DNA from: Achromobacter kerstersii
GTDB taxonomy: Bacteria > Pseudomonadota > Gammaproteobacteria > Burkholderiales > Burkholderiaceae_B
Assembly: GCF_902859595.1 (NCBI RefSeq)
Contig: NZ_CADIJQ010000012.1
Location: 1 to 64,000 of the forward strand
Direction: 5' to 3'
Length of the DNA: 64,000 nt
Numbering within the stretch: position 1 is the first letter of the stretch; each line of letters begins with the position of its first letter. The position numbers and the translations under genes are program-made. The notes beneath the pieces were generated by a model. It was not told the origin of the DNA. It did no database searches and saw only the letters and a list, made by a program, of their open reading frames with translations. Below, piece by piece: positions 7,193 to 15,130 of the stretch.

Positions 7193-10090
7193 ATGACGTC
7201 ACGCGTGATTCGCACTACCCGCCTTGCCTGCGCGCTGGCCGCCTTGGGCGCCTCGTTGTCCGCACACGCCCAAACCGGCCATGTGTACTGCGTGGACGAA
7301 GCCACCTTCCGCAACGTGGCCGCTGCCGACGACATCGCCGCGCATAGCCCCTACGCCAACGGTTGCATCCGCGATCTGGCCGATGGACGCGCCGCCGTGC
7401 TGTTGCCGTCCGCGCTGGAACCCATCAGCCGCGTGCCCGCGAACCAATCCTTGCGCCGCCATGCCTGGGGCTTTCTGGACCAGAATGGCCGGCTGGCGAT
7501 TCGCCCCATCTTCGAAGACGTGCGCGACTTTCGCCACGGCCTGGCCGCCGTGCAATGGCAAGGCAAGTGGGGCTTCATCAATGTGAACGGACGCATGGCG
7601 GTGCCGCCGCGCTACGACAGCGTGGGCGACTTTGCCGAGATCGGCCTGGCCGTGGTGACCGTCGACGGACGTCAGCAATTGATCAACCGCAACGGCGAAT
7701 CCGTGGGCGACCCCTTGGATGCCGGTATCCAAAACCTGGACCTGAACGACGGGGTGCCCGCGCAGGCCTCGGTGCAATACAAGCAGGAATACCGCTCGCC
7801 CACCGGCGAACGCCGCTTTGCAAAGCCCGGCATCACCGTTACGCAGGCGTATGGCAATGGCTTGTACATCGCCATGAATGACGAGCACCAGTACGGCGTG
7901 TTGGACCGCGATTGGAACTGGCTGATCGAACCCGTATTCCAAGATGTCTCGAACCCGCGCGACGGCATGCTGGCCGTAGCTTATGGGCGTGACGGCGTGA
8001 TGCTGCTGGGCGCAGATGGCAAGCTGATCGGCGAAGACCAGCACTATGAAGATCTGAACGCCGTGGGCCGCAAGTTCTGGAGCGCGAACCTGGGCCGCGG
8101 CAAGGGCTACGCGATTCTGGATGCGGCGGGCACGCTCATCGTCACGATGACGCCAGACGAAGCGCAAGCCTCGCAACGCTTCACGGACACCATCGTCTAC
8201 CCCTCCAACAACACGCTCATGGCGCTGGTGCCGGGCCAGGCCAAACCCGTGACGTTGGGCCAATCGATATTGCCCGCCAACGACGAAAACGGATTCGTGC
8301 TGTTCCGAAACGAAGCAGGCGAAGGCGCGGGGTTGCTCACCCCCAAGGGCGCGTGGCTGCACGGCGCGTCGGCGCCTGCGTGGCTGGCCGAGGCGGGCTC
8401 GTTCGAAGTGCGTCAGGGCCGGCTGTGGATCATGAAGCGCGAACGCGGTTTGCTCAACATCGTGGACGCTGACGGCCAGGTGCTGCTCAAGCCCGAGGCT
8501 GTCGAAGCCGTGCAGAGCATGACACTGAAAGCGCTGCCGCTGAACGTGCCGGGCGCGCCGCTTGGCACCTTGGGGCAAAGCCATTGCCAATGCGGACCCA
8601 ATGGCGCCAGCCTGTTGCTGGCCGATGGCAGCATCGTGACTGATCCGAAGTGGACGGACGTGGTCCCGCTGGATGGCGATCCCGACAGCAACTACGGCGA
8701 CGAGCCGGTGTCGCCCGACACGCTCAAGCCCGAACAGCTGCGCTACGCGGCCGAAACGGCCGACGGCATGCAGCTGCTGGACGCGCAGGGCCGTCCGATG
8801 AAGCTGCCGCTGCAGCAGCACATTGGCAGGTTCCACCAGGGCTACGCGCTGGTTTATGCGGATGGCGTCAACCGCATGATCGACCGCGACGGCAAGGTCT
8901 ACGCATTGCCCGCCGACGTGTTCGATTCATACGTCGTCGCGCCCGGCGTGATCCGCTACGTGAAGACCGCCAGCGATGATGCGCCGTGGGGCCTGTACGA
9001 CGTTGTGGCCGGCAAGGAATTGGCCGCGCCCGCGTTCCGGGGCATCGGCGAGTTTCAGCATGGCCAGGCCGTCGCCACGCTGGGCGAGGGCCGCGAGGGC
9101 GTGATCGATCTGCAAGGCAAGTGGGCGGTGCCCGCCCGCCATCAACGTGTCGAACGCATCAACGACAAGCTGTGGAAGGTGATGCAGGCGGGGGGGCAGG
9201 AAGACGATTACGGCCGTGCCGCAGCGGCATTCAACGACCAGGGCCGCGCGCTGACGCCGTTCGTGAAGCGCTTGCAATTGAGCCAGACGCCTGATGGTTC
9301 CATCACGGTTGATAGCGAGCAGCGTCGTTGGGTTTTCTCGGCCGATGGCGCGGCGGCGCTGGACCTGGAAGACGCCACCTACACGCGCTTGGGCGAATGG
9401 CTGGAGATTCGCCGCGCCACACGCTATGGCTATCTGGACGCGCAAGGCAAATGGCAGATTGCGCCCAGCGCGGCGGTGGGCTCGGTGTTTCATGGGTCGC
9501 CCGCCCGTGCGCTGGTCACGGACGAGAACGCCACGCGCCTGATCGATGCGCAAGGCAAGACGGTGGCCACGCTGCCGGAAGGCGATTGGCGCTGGCCGCA
9601 AGGGTCATCGACGTTGCTCCGGCACGTCAGTACCCGTGGGCGCATTCAGACCGACTATGTCGACATGAACGGCAAGACGACGCTGCAGGTCGAGGGTATG
9701 GCGTCGGCGTACTCCGAAGGCCGCGCGGTGACGATACTGGCGACCCGCGCCGTGCGCGCCGTGGATGCCAAGGGTGCGCTCACCGGACCCGCGTTCGATG
9801 CGCTGGGCACGATGCGCGATGGCCTGGCTCCGGCGCTTTCCGACTACACCTTCGGCTACGTGAACCGCGAAGGCACGTTCGTGATTCCACAGCAATACAG
9901 CGCGGTGACGCCGTTCGCCAATCAGCGCGCGGTGGTGTCGACGATGGAAGCCTCGGAACTGATCGACCCTGCCGGCCAAGCGCTCGCCCGCGTCGAAATG
10001 GTGTGTGGCGTACGCACGTTGTACGGCAGCGCCGGCCAGCGCCTGTGGCCGAACACGATGCCGGCGCGCTGCGAACATCGCCCTAAGTAG
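7193..10090 (+). CDS. Exported WG-repeat protein (second of tandem pair)
   Basis: A 965-residue protein that starts two bases after the preceding stop, so the two are almost certainly co-transcribed. It has a signal peptide (positive start, 'LACALAALGASL', cleavage after AHA at about residue 26) and WG repeats: 'WGFLDQNGRLAIRP', 'WGFINVNGRMAVPP', 'YGVLDRDWNWLIEP', 'EGVIDLQGKWAVPA', 'YGYLDAQGKWQIAP' and 'FGYVNREGTFVIPQ'. N-terminal (VYCVD, NGCIRD) and C-terminal (MVCGV, ARCEH) Cys residues are placed as in its neighbour, and both end with a 'C...W-P...C' tail, so the pair looks like an old gene duplication. It lacks the Ala-rich linker of the first protein. No catalytic domain is recognisable and the role is unknown. 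Confidence 0.85.
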   Translation: MTSRVIRTTRLACALAALGASLSAHAQTGHVYCVDEATFRNVAAADDIAAHSPYANGCIRDLADGRAAVLLPSALEPISRVPANQSLRRHAWGFLDQNGRLAIRPIFEDVRDFRHGLAAVQWQGKWGFINVNGRMAVPPRYDSVGDFAEIGLAVVTVDGRQQLINRNGESVGDPLDAGIQNLDLNDGVPAQASVQYKQEYRSPTGERRFAKPGITVTQAYGNGLYIAMNDEHQYGVLDRDWNWLIEPVFQDVSNPRDGMLAVAYGRDGVMLLGADGKLIGEDQHYEDLNAVGRKFWSANLGRGKGYAILDAAGTLIVTMTPDEAQASQRFTDTIVYPSNNTLMALVPGQAKPVTLGQSILPANDENGFVLFRNEAGEGAGLLTPKGAWLHGASAPAWLAEAGSFEVRQGRLWIMKRERGLLNIVDADGQVLLKPEAVEAVQSMTLKALPLNVPGAPLGTLGQSHCQCGPNGASLLLADGSIVTDPKWTDVVPLDGDPDSNYGDEPVSPDTLKPEQLRYAAETADGMQLLDAQGRPMKLPLQQHIGRFHQGYALVYADGVNRMIDRDGKVYALPADVFDSYVVAPGVIRYVKTASDDAPWGLYDVVAGKELAAPAFRGIGEFQHGQAVATLGEGREGVIDLQGKWAVPARHQRVERINDKLWKVMQAGGQEDDYGRAAAAFNDQGRALTPFVKRLQLSQTPDGSITVDSEQRRWVFSADGAAALDLEDATYTRLGEWLEIRRATRYGYLDAQGKWQIAPSAAVGSVFHGSPARALVTDENATRLIDAQGKTVATLPEGDWRWPQGSSTLLRHVSTRGRIQTDYVDMNGKTTLQVEGMASAYSEGRAVTILATRAVRAVDAKGALTGPAFDALGTMRDGLAPALSDYTFGYVNREGTFVIPQQYSAVTPFANQRAVVSTMEASELIDPAGQALARVEMVCGVRTLYGSAGQRLWPNTMPARCEHRPK

Positions 10091-10104
10091 GCCCGCCAAG
10101 CCGA

Positions 10105-10239
10105 GCTCGGCGCACCCGGCTGGGTGCCCCGGTTCGGCGGCGCCCCCGGTTTGGCGCCCCCGGTTTGGCGCCCCCGGTTTGGCGCCTCAGTTTGGCGCCC
10201 CGGTTCGGCGCCCGGCTCGGCGCCCGGCTCGGCGCCCCC
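10105..10239. repeat. 12-17 bp degenerate tandem repeat downstream of WG genes
   Basis: About ten GC-rich units of variable length, such as GTTTGGCGCCCCCG (twice in a row), GTTTGGCGCCCCG and GCTCGGCGCCCG (twice), followed by a C-rich run. It fills the 172-base space between the WG pair and the convergent isocitrate-lyase family gene. Unit length drifts from 14 to 12, as in slippage-generated repeats. The GGCGCC cores are self-complementary and could act in termination. Confidence 0.8.
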
Positions 10240-10262
10240 CCCCTCCTCCCCCCGCTGGGCGC

Positions 10263-11123
10263 CTATTGCGCGTCCAGCGCCAGATAGCGCTGCGTCTGCA
10301 CGATGGCTTCGCGTTCCTTGAAGCTCGTCAGCCGGTCGGCCAGCGCGCTGCTGTCGCCCGTCTGCTTGATGGCGGCCAGCGTCGCCTGCATGGCGTGGAT
10401 GGCGGCGCGCTGCAAGTCCGACGGGATGATGGCCAGCCGATAGCCCATCGCGGCAAGTTCCGGCAGCGGCACGAGCGGCGTCTTGCCGCCGTAGAACATG
10501 TTGATCAGCTTCAGGCCGGGCAAGCGGTCGGCGATGGCGCGAATCTGCTCCAGCGTTTCGGGCGCTTCCACAAAAATCATGTCAGCCCCCGCCTTCACGT
10601 AGCGCTCCGCCCGTGCGATGGCGGCGTCGAACCCTTCCACTGCAATCGCGTCGGTGCGCGCGATGACAAGCGTGTCGGCATCGCTTAGCGTCTGGCGCGC
10701 AATGTGCACCTTGCGGCACATTTCGTCGGCGTCCACCAGGCTCTTGTCGTCCAGATGGCCGCAGCGTTTGGGAAACGACTGGTCTTCAATGTGAAAGGCC
10801 GCCACGCCCGCGCGCTCCATGATGCGCACGGTGCGCTCGACGTTGGCGGAACCGCCGAATCCCGTGTCCGCATCGGCCACGACCGGCAAGCCACTGGCGT
10901 CGACAATCTTCTCCACCCGGTCCATCACTTCGGTAAAGCTCAACAGGCCGATATCGGGGTAGCCGGCCGCGCGCGCTATCGCGCCGCCGCTGGCGTAGAC
11001 GGCGTTGAAGCCTGCGGCGGCGACCAGCCGCGCTGACAGGCCGTCGTATGCACCCGGCGCAACCACGATGTCATGGGCCAGATGCTGGCGCAGCAAGGCG
11101 CCGGGAGAAAGGGTTGCGGTCAT
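10263..11123 (-). CDS. Isocitrate lyase / PEP mutase family enzyme
   Basis: 286 residues from the ATG at 11123, with AAGGAA six bases upstream; an upstream in-frame ATG at 11186 would add an unrelated leader. The 'VVADADTGFGG' segment at about residues 85-95 carries the Mg-binding Asp residues. 'KRCGHLDDKSLV' at about residues 120-131 carries the K-[KR]-C-G-H catalytic loop of the isocitrate lyase / 2-methylisocitrate lyase / PEP-mutase superfamily, with the active-site Cys present. Members cleave or form C-C or C-P bonds of small 2-hydroxy or 2-oxo acids (methylisocitrate lyase, oxaloacetate decarboxylase, dimethylmalate lyase). No prp genes adjoin it, so methylcitrate function is not supported. 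It is divergent from a LysR gene that likely controls it. Confidence 0.85.
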   Translation of the reverse strand: MTATLSPGALLRQHLAHDIVVAPGAYDGLSARLVAAAGFNAVYASGGAIARAAGYPDIGLLSFTEVMDRVEKIVDASGLPVVADADTGFGGSANVERTVRIMERAGVAAFHIEDQSFPKRCGHLDDKSLVDADEMCRKVHIARQTLSDADTLVIARTDAIAVEGFDAAIARAERYVKAGADMIFVEAPETLEQIRAIADRLPGLKLINMFYGGKTPLVPLPELAAMGYRLAIIPSDLQRAAIHAMQATLAAIKQTGDSSALADRLTSFKEREAIVQTQRYLALDAQ

Positions 11124-11226
11124 GGGAATTCCTTGGCGGATTAAATCGATACGCCAATGATCGTCCTGACGAAATAGAATGTCCAATATATGGAAAATTG
11201 ATAATCAGTACTTATTAGGTATCAAT

Positions 11227-12174
11227 ATGGAACTGCGCCATCTGCGCTATTTCGTGGTGACCGCCGAGGCGCAGCACTTCACGCGCGCGGCAGAACTGTT
11301 GGGCATGGCGCAGCCGCCGCTTAGCCAGCAGATACGTCAGCTGGAGCAGGAAGTGGGAACGCCGCTGTTTGACCGCACCGGACGCGGCGTGGTGTTGAAC
11401 GATGCGGGGCACGCGTTTCTGGCCTGCGCGCAAGACATCCTGCAACGCACGCAAGCGGCCGTGGAAACGGCACAACGTGCGGCGCGTGGCGAGGTCGGAG
11501 AGTTGACGCTTGGCTTCACGGAATCGGCGTCATTCAATGGCGTGGTGACGGAGCTGATCCGCCAGTACCGCCAGCAATATCCCGATGTGGAGATGACGCT
11601 GTCGCAAGGGGATAGCGAATCGCTCATCGCGCAATTGCGTGAAGGCGCGATTGATGCCGCCTTCGTGCGCCCCCCGTTCGCGCTGGACGGCGGGCTGGCC
11701 TTTCCGCAGTTGGCCTCTACGCAGTTGGCCTCTAAGCAGTTGTCCTCTAAGCAGTTGTCCTTTACGCAGCTGGCCGAAGAGCCGCTGGTGGTGGCCTTGC
11801 CGCTCGGCCACGCGCTGGCGCGCCGCAAGCGGCTGGCGCCGAAGGACCTGACGCAAGAGCGCTTCATCCTCTATTCACGCAAGTCAGGCTATGGCCTTAG
11901 CGCGGACATCATGGCGGCATGCCGGCAGCATGGATTGAACCCGCTGATCGGTCAGCGCGCGCCGCAATTGTCGTCGGCGGTGAACCTGGTTGCCGCCGGC
12001 ATGGGCGTGGCGGTGGTGCCGGCATCCCTGCGCCACCTGCGGCCCGACGGCGTGGTGTATCGCCCCTTTGCGCTGGATTGGCCCCGCGCGGTGCTGGGGC
12101 TGGCGGTACGGGGGAACACGCCGGGCGGCAGGGTGGAAAATCTGCTGCGCTTGGCGAAGGGCGCGTCGCGGTAG
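11227..12174 (+). CDS. LysR-family regulator with internal pentapeptide repeat
   Basis: 315 residues from the ATG at 11227. The N-terminal 60 residues form the LysR winged HTH ('QHFTRAAELLGMAQPPLSQQIRQLEQEVGTPLFDR'), and the rest is a LysR substrate-binding domain. Residues 161-185 read QLAST, QLASK, QLSSK, QLSFT, QLAEE: a five-residue repeat inserted in what is normally a continuous 'FPQLAEEPLVVALP' strand region. The gene is divergent from the isocitrate-lyase family gene with 103 bases between them, the usual LysR-target layout. The inducer is unknown. The insert makes it about 20 residues longer than usual and could alter effector-domain structure. Confidence 0.87.
   Translation: MELRHLRYFVVTAEAQHFTRAAELLGMAQPPLSQQIRQLEQEVGTPLFDRTGRGVVLNDAGHAFLACAQDILQRTQAAVETAQRAARGEVGELTLGFTESASFNGVVTELIRQYRQQYPDVEMTLSQGDSESLIAQLREGAIDAAFVRPPFALDGGLAFPQLASTQLASKQLSSKQLSFTQLAEEPLVVALPLGHALARRKRLAPKDLTQERFILYSRKSGYGLSADIMAACRQHGLNPLIGQRAPQLSSAVNLVAAGMGVAVVPASLRHLRPDGVVYRPFALDWPRAVLGLAVRGNTPGGRVENLLRLAKGASR
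11707..11766 (+). repeat. 15-bp in-frame tandem repeat inside LysR gene
   Basis: Four units (CAGTTGGCCTCTACG, CAGTTGGCCTCTAAG, CAGTTGTCCTCTAAG, CAGTTGTCCTTTACG) precede a fifth partial copy, CAGCTGGCCGAAG, that belongs to the original coding sequence. The 15-bp period preserves the frame and encodes the QLxSx pentapeptides. Confidence 0.9.
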
Positions 12175-12215
12175 ACGCGTGAGGGGATCAATGCGTGACG
12201 TTCAAGCGCAGCGCC

Positions 12216-13031
12216 TTAATCGTCGTGCGCTTCATGCACCGCCACGGCGCCGCGCTTCCAATAGCTGGCGGCGCGGATGCGGCTCTTGTCGATGCCGTGC
12301 TGCGACACCATGATTTCGCGCACGGCCTTGGCCACAGCGGATTCGGCCGCGACCCACACGTAGCCCTCACCCGACGGCAGCTGCAATTCGCGCGCTGCTT
12401 CCAGCAGCAGCGTGCTGTAGCCCGGCGCGATGCCGTCACGATGCAGCCAGCGCACGGTGGTCTTGGCGGCGGAGTCCAGAGAAATTTCGTTGGCGGCGGA
12501 CGGCACTTCGATCAGCACCAGCGCCTGCGCAGCGGCGGGCAATTCTTCCAGGCGGCGGGCGATGGCGGGCAGCGCGGTTTCGTCGCCGATCAACACATGC
12601 CAGTCAAACCCCTTGGGCACCACGAAGGAACCGCGCGGGCCGCCGATGCCCAGCTTCTGGCCCGGCTCGGCCTGCTCGGCCCACGTGCATGCCGGGCCGT
12701 CGCCGTGCAGCACGAATTCAATGTCCAGCTCGCGTGCGGCGGCGTCAAAGCGGCGCGGCGTGTAGTCACGCGCGGCGGGCTTGGGCGCGCCTTCGGGAAA
12801 TTTGACGCCATCGGGGCCTACCGTGGGCAAAGCCGGCGGTTGTGATGGATCGGCGGGGAAGAACAGCTTCACGTGGTCGTCGAACGAGGCGGACACAAAG
12901 TCCTGCAAGTCCTCGCCGGTGAACGTGATGCGAGCCAGCAGGCCGGCGATGCGTTCGATACGCACGACGGTCAGCTCGCGCATTTTCAGGTTGTGGCGCA
13001 CGCGCTCCACATTCAGGTCGCTACGAGTCAT
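12216..13031 (-). CDS. Siderophore-interacting protein / ferric-chelate reductase (YqjH-like)
   Basis: 271 residues from the ATG at 13031, with GGAG five bases upstream. The N-terminal part is a flavin-binding beta barrel (FAD_binding_9, about residues 15-145, including 'PKPAARDYTPRRFD', the R-x-Y-T-x-R FAD motif). The C-terminal SIP domain binds NAD(P)H ('HVLIGDETALPAIARRLEELP', 'YVWVAAESAVAKAVREIM', 'ASYWKRG'). The family reduces ferric siderophores to release iron in the cytoplasm. It lies 28 bases downstream of a His-rich PadR gene of the YqjI type, the same partnership as Escherichia coli yqjH/yqjI, so metal-responsive control is likely. Confidence 0.88.
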   Translation of the reverse strand: MTRSDLNVERVRHNLKMRELTVVRIERIAGLLARITFTGEDLQDFVSASFDDHVKLFFPADPSQPPALPTVGPDGVKFPEGAPKPAARDYTPRRFDAAARELDIEFVLHGDGPACTWAEQAEPGQKLGIGGPRGSFVVPKGFDWHVLIGDETALPAIARRLEELPAAAQALVLIEVPSAANEISLDSAAKTTVRWLHRDGIAPGYSTLLLEAARELQLPSGEGYVWVAAESAVAKAVREIMVSQHGIDKSRIRAASYWKRGAVAVHEAHDD

Positions 13032-13059
13032 TAACACTCCAGTATTTGGGGGGACGAAA

Positions 13060-13827
13060 TCAAGCACAGGGCTTGGCGTTGATCTCGTCGGTAGCACGCG
13101 CCAGGATGGCGGCAATGCGGCGTTGTTCTGCGGGGGACGCGTCGGTGCGCTCGAGCAGCGCGCGGCGGATGGCTTGGCGCGCTTCCACAAACTCCGGCAG
13201 CCAGCCAGTGCGCGCGTCTTCGCCTTCCGGCCCCACGTCACGCGGCGCACCGCTCCAGGCCTGACGCATCCAATCCATTTTTTTGGCGATGTGTTTGAAG
13301 CGGTTGAACATCAGCGCCAGGCGTTCGCGGTGGGCGTCCAGATGCGCGCGGCCGGCGTCCGCCAAGTGGTAGCGCTTCTTCGTGCCGTCGGGCTCGACGG
13401 TGGCGTAGCCCAGCTCTTCCAGATAGGTCAGCGCGGGGTAGACCATGCCGGGGCTGGGCGTGTAGAAGCCGTTGCTAAGGGTACCCAGCGCTTTGATGAG
13501 TTCATAGCCGTGGCTGGGGTTTTGTTCGAGCAGGCCCAACAGCATCAGTTGCAGGTCGTCTGCAGAGACACGGCGGCCACGCGTGAACCCGCGCCCGTCG
13601 CCGCCGAAGCCGTCGGCATCGCCCCGGCCGCCTCCGTCCGGGGGACCGGAAAACCAATCCCCACCCGCGCTGGCGTGGTGGGGATGATGACCGTGATGGC
13701 CGTGGTGATGGTGGTGATGGTGTTGGCCGTGTTGGCCGTGTTGGCCGTGATGGGCGTGATGGGCGTGGTGGGCGTGATGGGCGTGATGGCCGCGGTGGCC
13801 GTGGTGATGGATGTCGGTATGGCGCAT
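13060..13827 (-). CDS. PadR-family metal-responsive repressor with His-rich N-terminus (YqjI-like)
   Basis: 255 residues. The first 51 residues contain 30 histidines in HH/HHH runs, a probable Ni/Fe/Co-binding arm. A Gly-rich linker follows (about 52-85), then a PadR winged HTH ('LMLLGLLEQNPSHGYELIKAL' to 'KKRYHLADAGRAHL', about 92-165). A C-terminal helical region ('MFNRFKHIAKKMDWMRQAW') is likely for dimerisation. This layout matches E. coli YqjI, a nickel-sensitive repressor of itself and of the reductase gene yqjH. Here the reductase gene is immediately downstream on the same strand, so the two form an operon rather than a divergent pair. The palindromic operator candidate lies just upstream. 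Confidence 0.88.
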   Translation of the reverse strand: MRHTDIHHHGHRGHHAHHAHHAHHAHHGQHGQHGQHHHHHHHGHHGHHPHHASAGGDWFSGPPDGGGRGDADGFGGDGRGFTRGRRVSADDLQLMLLGLLEQNPSHGYELIKALGTLSNGFYTPSPGMVYPALTYLEELGYATVEPDGTKKRYHLADAGRAHLDAHRERLALMFNRFKHIAKKMDWMRQAWSGAPRDVGPEGEDARTGWLPEFVEARQAIRRALLERTDASPAEQRRIAAILARATDEINAKPCA

Positions 13828-13840
13828 GGGATGGCTCTTA

Positions 13841-13874
13841 CGATGTATCTTAAGATATAGATCTTACGATACAC
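13841..13874. promoter_or_regulatory. Palindromic operator candidate upstream of yqjI-like gene
   Basis: About 14 bases before the PadR start codon lies a perfect palindrome, TATCTTAAGATA (13846-13857), inside a longer imperfect symmetry with GTATC at 13845 and GATAC near 13872. It is AT-rich against a GC-rich background. PadR repressors bind such inverted repeats, so autoregulation is likely. The binding protein is inferred. Confidence 0.55.
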
Positions 13875-13921
13875 CCGCCAAATTCCCGGCGTCAAGCGCG
13901 GCGTTTCGCGCCCTCTGCCTG

Positions 13922-14797
13922 CTACGCCGTCACCGCACCCGCCTGTGCAGGCGTTTGCACCCAGCGCGCGAAATCTTCCGCGCAGGGTTCATCTGGCGCC
14001 GGCGCATAGACCACCAGCCGCAGATGACGGCTCTCGTCCACGGTCAGCGTGGCGTGTTCGAAAGCGATGTCGCCCAGCGATGCCACGTGCAATTTGCGCT
14101 GGCCCATGCAGGCGCCATGCACATCGTGTTCGCGCCACCATGTCTTGAAATCCGGCGATACCGCTTCCAGTTCGTCGACCAGTTCCGCGATGTCTGGCAC
14201 GCCCGACGCGCTGGCGAAATCGCGCCGGAAGGTCGACAGCATGGCGGGCGCCTGCGCAGGCCAATCCACAAAGACCTGCCGCATCGCCGGCACGACAAAC
14301 AGCATCCACAGCAGATTGCGGCGGCCTGGCGGTTGACCCGAAAAATTGAACACGCGGTCTGCCGCGGCATTCCACACCACGACGTCCCAACGCAGGTTCA
14401 GGATGTACGCCGGGCGCGCGGGCAGGTCGTCCATCAAGCGGCGCACCTGCGGCGGCACCGTGCACCAGGTGCGGCCGGGTTCGGCAGGCGGGCGCTGGTG
14501 GGCCAGCAGATACAGGTGACGGCGTTCGGCGGCGTCCAGCTTCAGCACGCGCGCCAGGTTCTCCAGAAAGCCGGCCGACACGCTGATGTTGCGGCCCTGT
14601 TCGAACCACGTGTACCAAGCGAGGCCCACGCCGGCCAGCGCGGCGACTTCCTCGCGCCGCAACCCCGGCGTGCGGCGGCGGCCGCCAGCAGGCAAACCCA
14701 AATCGGTGGGGCTAAGACGTTCGCGGCGCAGACGCAGGAATTCAGACAAGTCCGCGCGCGTGCGGTCCAGGCGTTGGGGAGTGGGGGATGCGGTCAT
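13922..14797 (-). CDS. XRE-type HTH regulator with MmyB-like ligand domain
   Basis: 291 residues. The N-terminal helix-turn-helix covers about residues 12-75 ('LSEFLRLRRERLSP', 'GLRREEVAALAGVGLAWYTWFEQGR', 'VLKLDAAERRHLY'). The C-terminal part (about 105-265) fits the MmyB-like ligand-binding domain ('AYILNLRWDVVVWNAAADRVF', 'RNLLWMLFV', 'GQRKLHVASLGDIAFEHATL'). These proteins bind DNA through the HTH and a fatty-acid-like ligand through the second domain, and commonly regulate an adjacent oxidoreductase or efflux gene. The MFS pump at 15131 is divergent, separated by a tandem repeat. The inducer is not known. Confidence 0.88.
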   Translation of the reverse strand: MTASPTPQRLDRTRADLSEFLRLRRERLSPTDLGLPAGGRRRTPGLRREEVAALAGVGLAWYTWFEQGRNISVSAGFLENLARVLKLDAAERRHLYLLAHQRPPAEPGRTWCTVPPQVRRLMDDLPARPAYILNLRWDVVVWNAAADRVFNFSGQPPGRRNLLWMLFVVPAMRQVFVDWPAQAPAMLSTFRRDFASASGVPDIAELVDELEAVSPDFKTWWREHDVHGACMGQRKLHVASLGDIAFEHATLTVDESRHLRLVVYAPAPDEPCAEDFARWVQTPAQAGAVTA

Positions 14798-14900
14798 GGA
14801 TAGGGCCTTGAGCGGCAGGCGATTACAGGCAGGGGCGATGGCGGGAAGCGAGTATTGCGGGCAGAGGCGATGGGCAAGGTTCAGGGAGCAGGGGCCGTGG

Positions 14901-15044
14901 CAAGCCGGGACTATTGCAAGCGAGGACTATTGCAAGCGAGGACTATTGCAAGCCAGGACTATGGCAAGCCGGGACGATTGCAAGCGAGGACTACTGCAAG
15001 CCAGGACTACGGCAAGCCAGGACTACTGCAATCCAGGACTATTG
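14901..15044. repeat. 16-bp tandem repeat, 9 units
   Basis: Nine adjacent 16-bp units with the consensus CAAGCnAGGACTAnTG fill most of the 333-base spacer between the divergent XRE and MFS genes. Two neighbouring units (14917 and 14933) are identical. There are no spacers between units, so it is not CRISPR-like. An AT-rich stretch at 15045-15085 (ATAGCATAAGCAGCTAAATTGTATAA) is the best promoter candidate for the MFS gene. Confidence 0.92.
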
Positions 15045-15130
15045 CATGCAGTAATAGCATAAGCAGCTAAATTGTATAAGGCTGCAAGGCCGCCCAGAAT
15101 AGCGCCGATTCTGTTTCTGAAGGCGCTGAT

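Noticed and set aside
12216-13250. N-terminal extension of the siderophore-interacting protein to 13250
   Set aside because: The extension overlaps the PadR gene, and the ATG at 13031 has a good ribosome site and a family-like start.
14901-15044. Regular 16-bp repeats that look CRISPR-like at first sight
   Set aside because: Units are directly adjacent with no unique spacers, and no cas gene is present.
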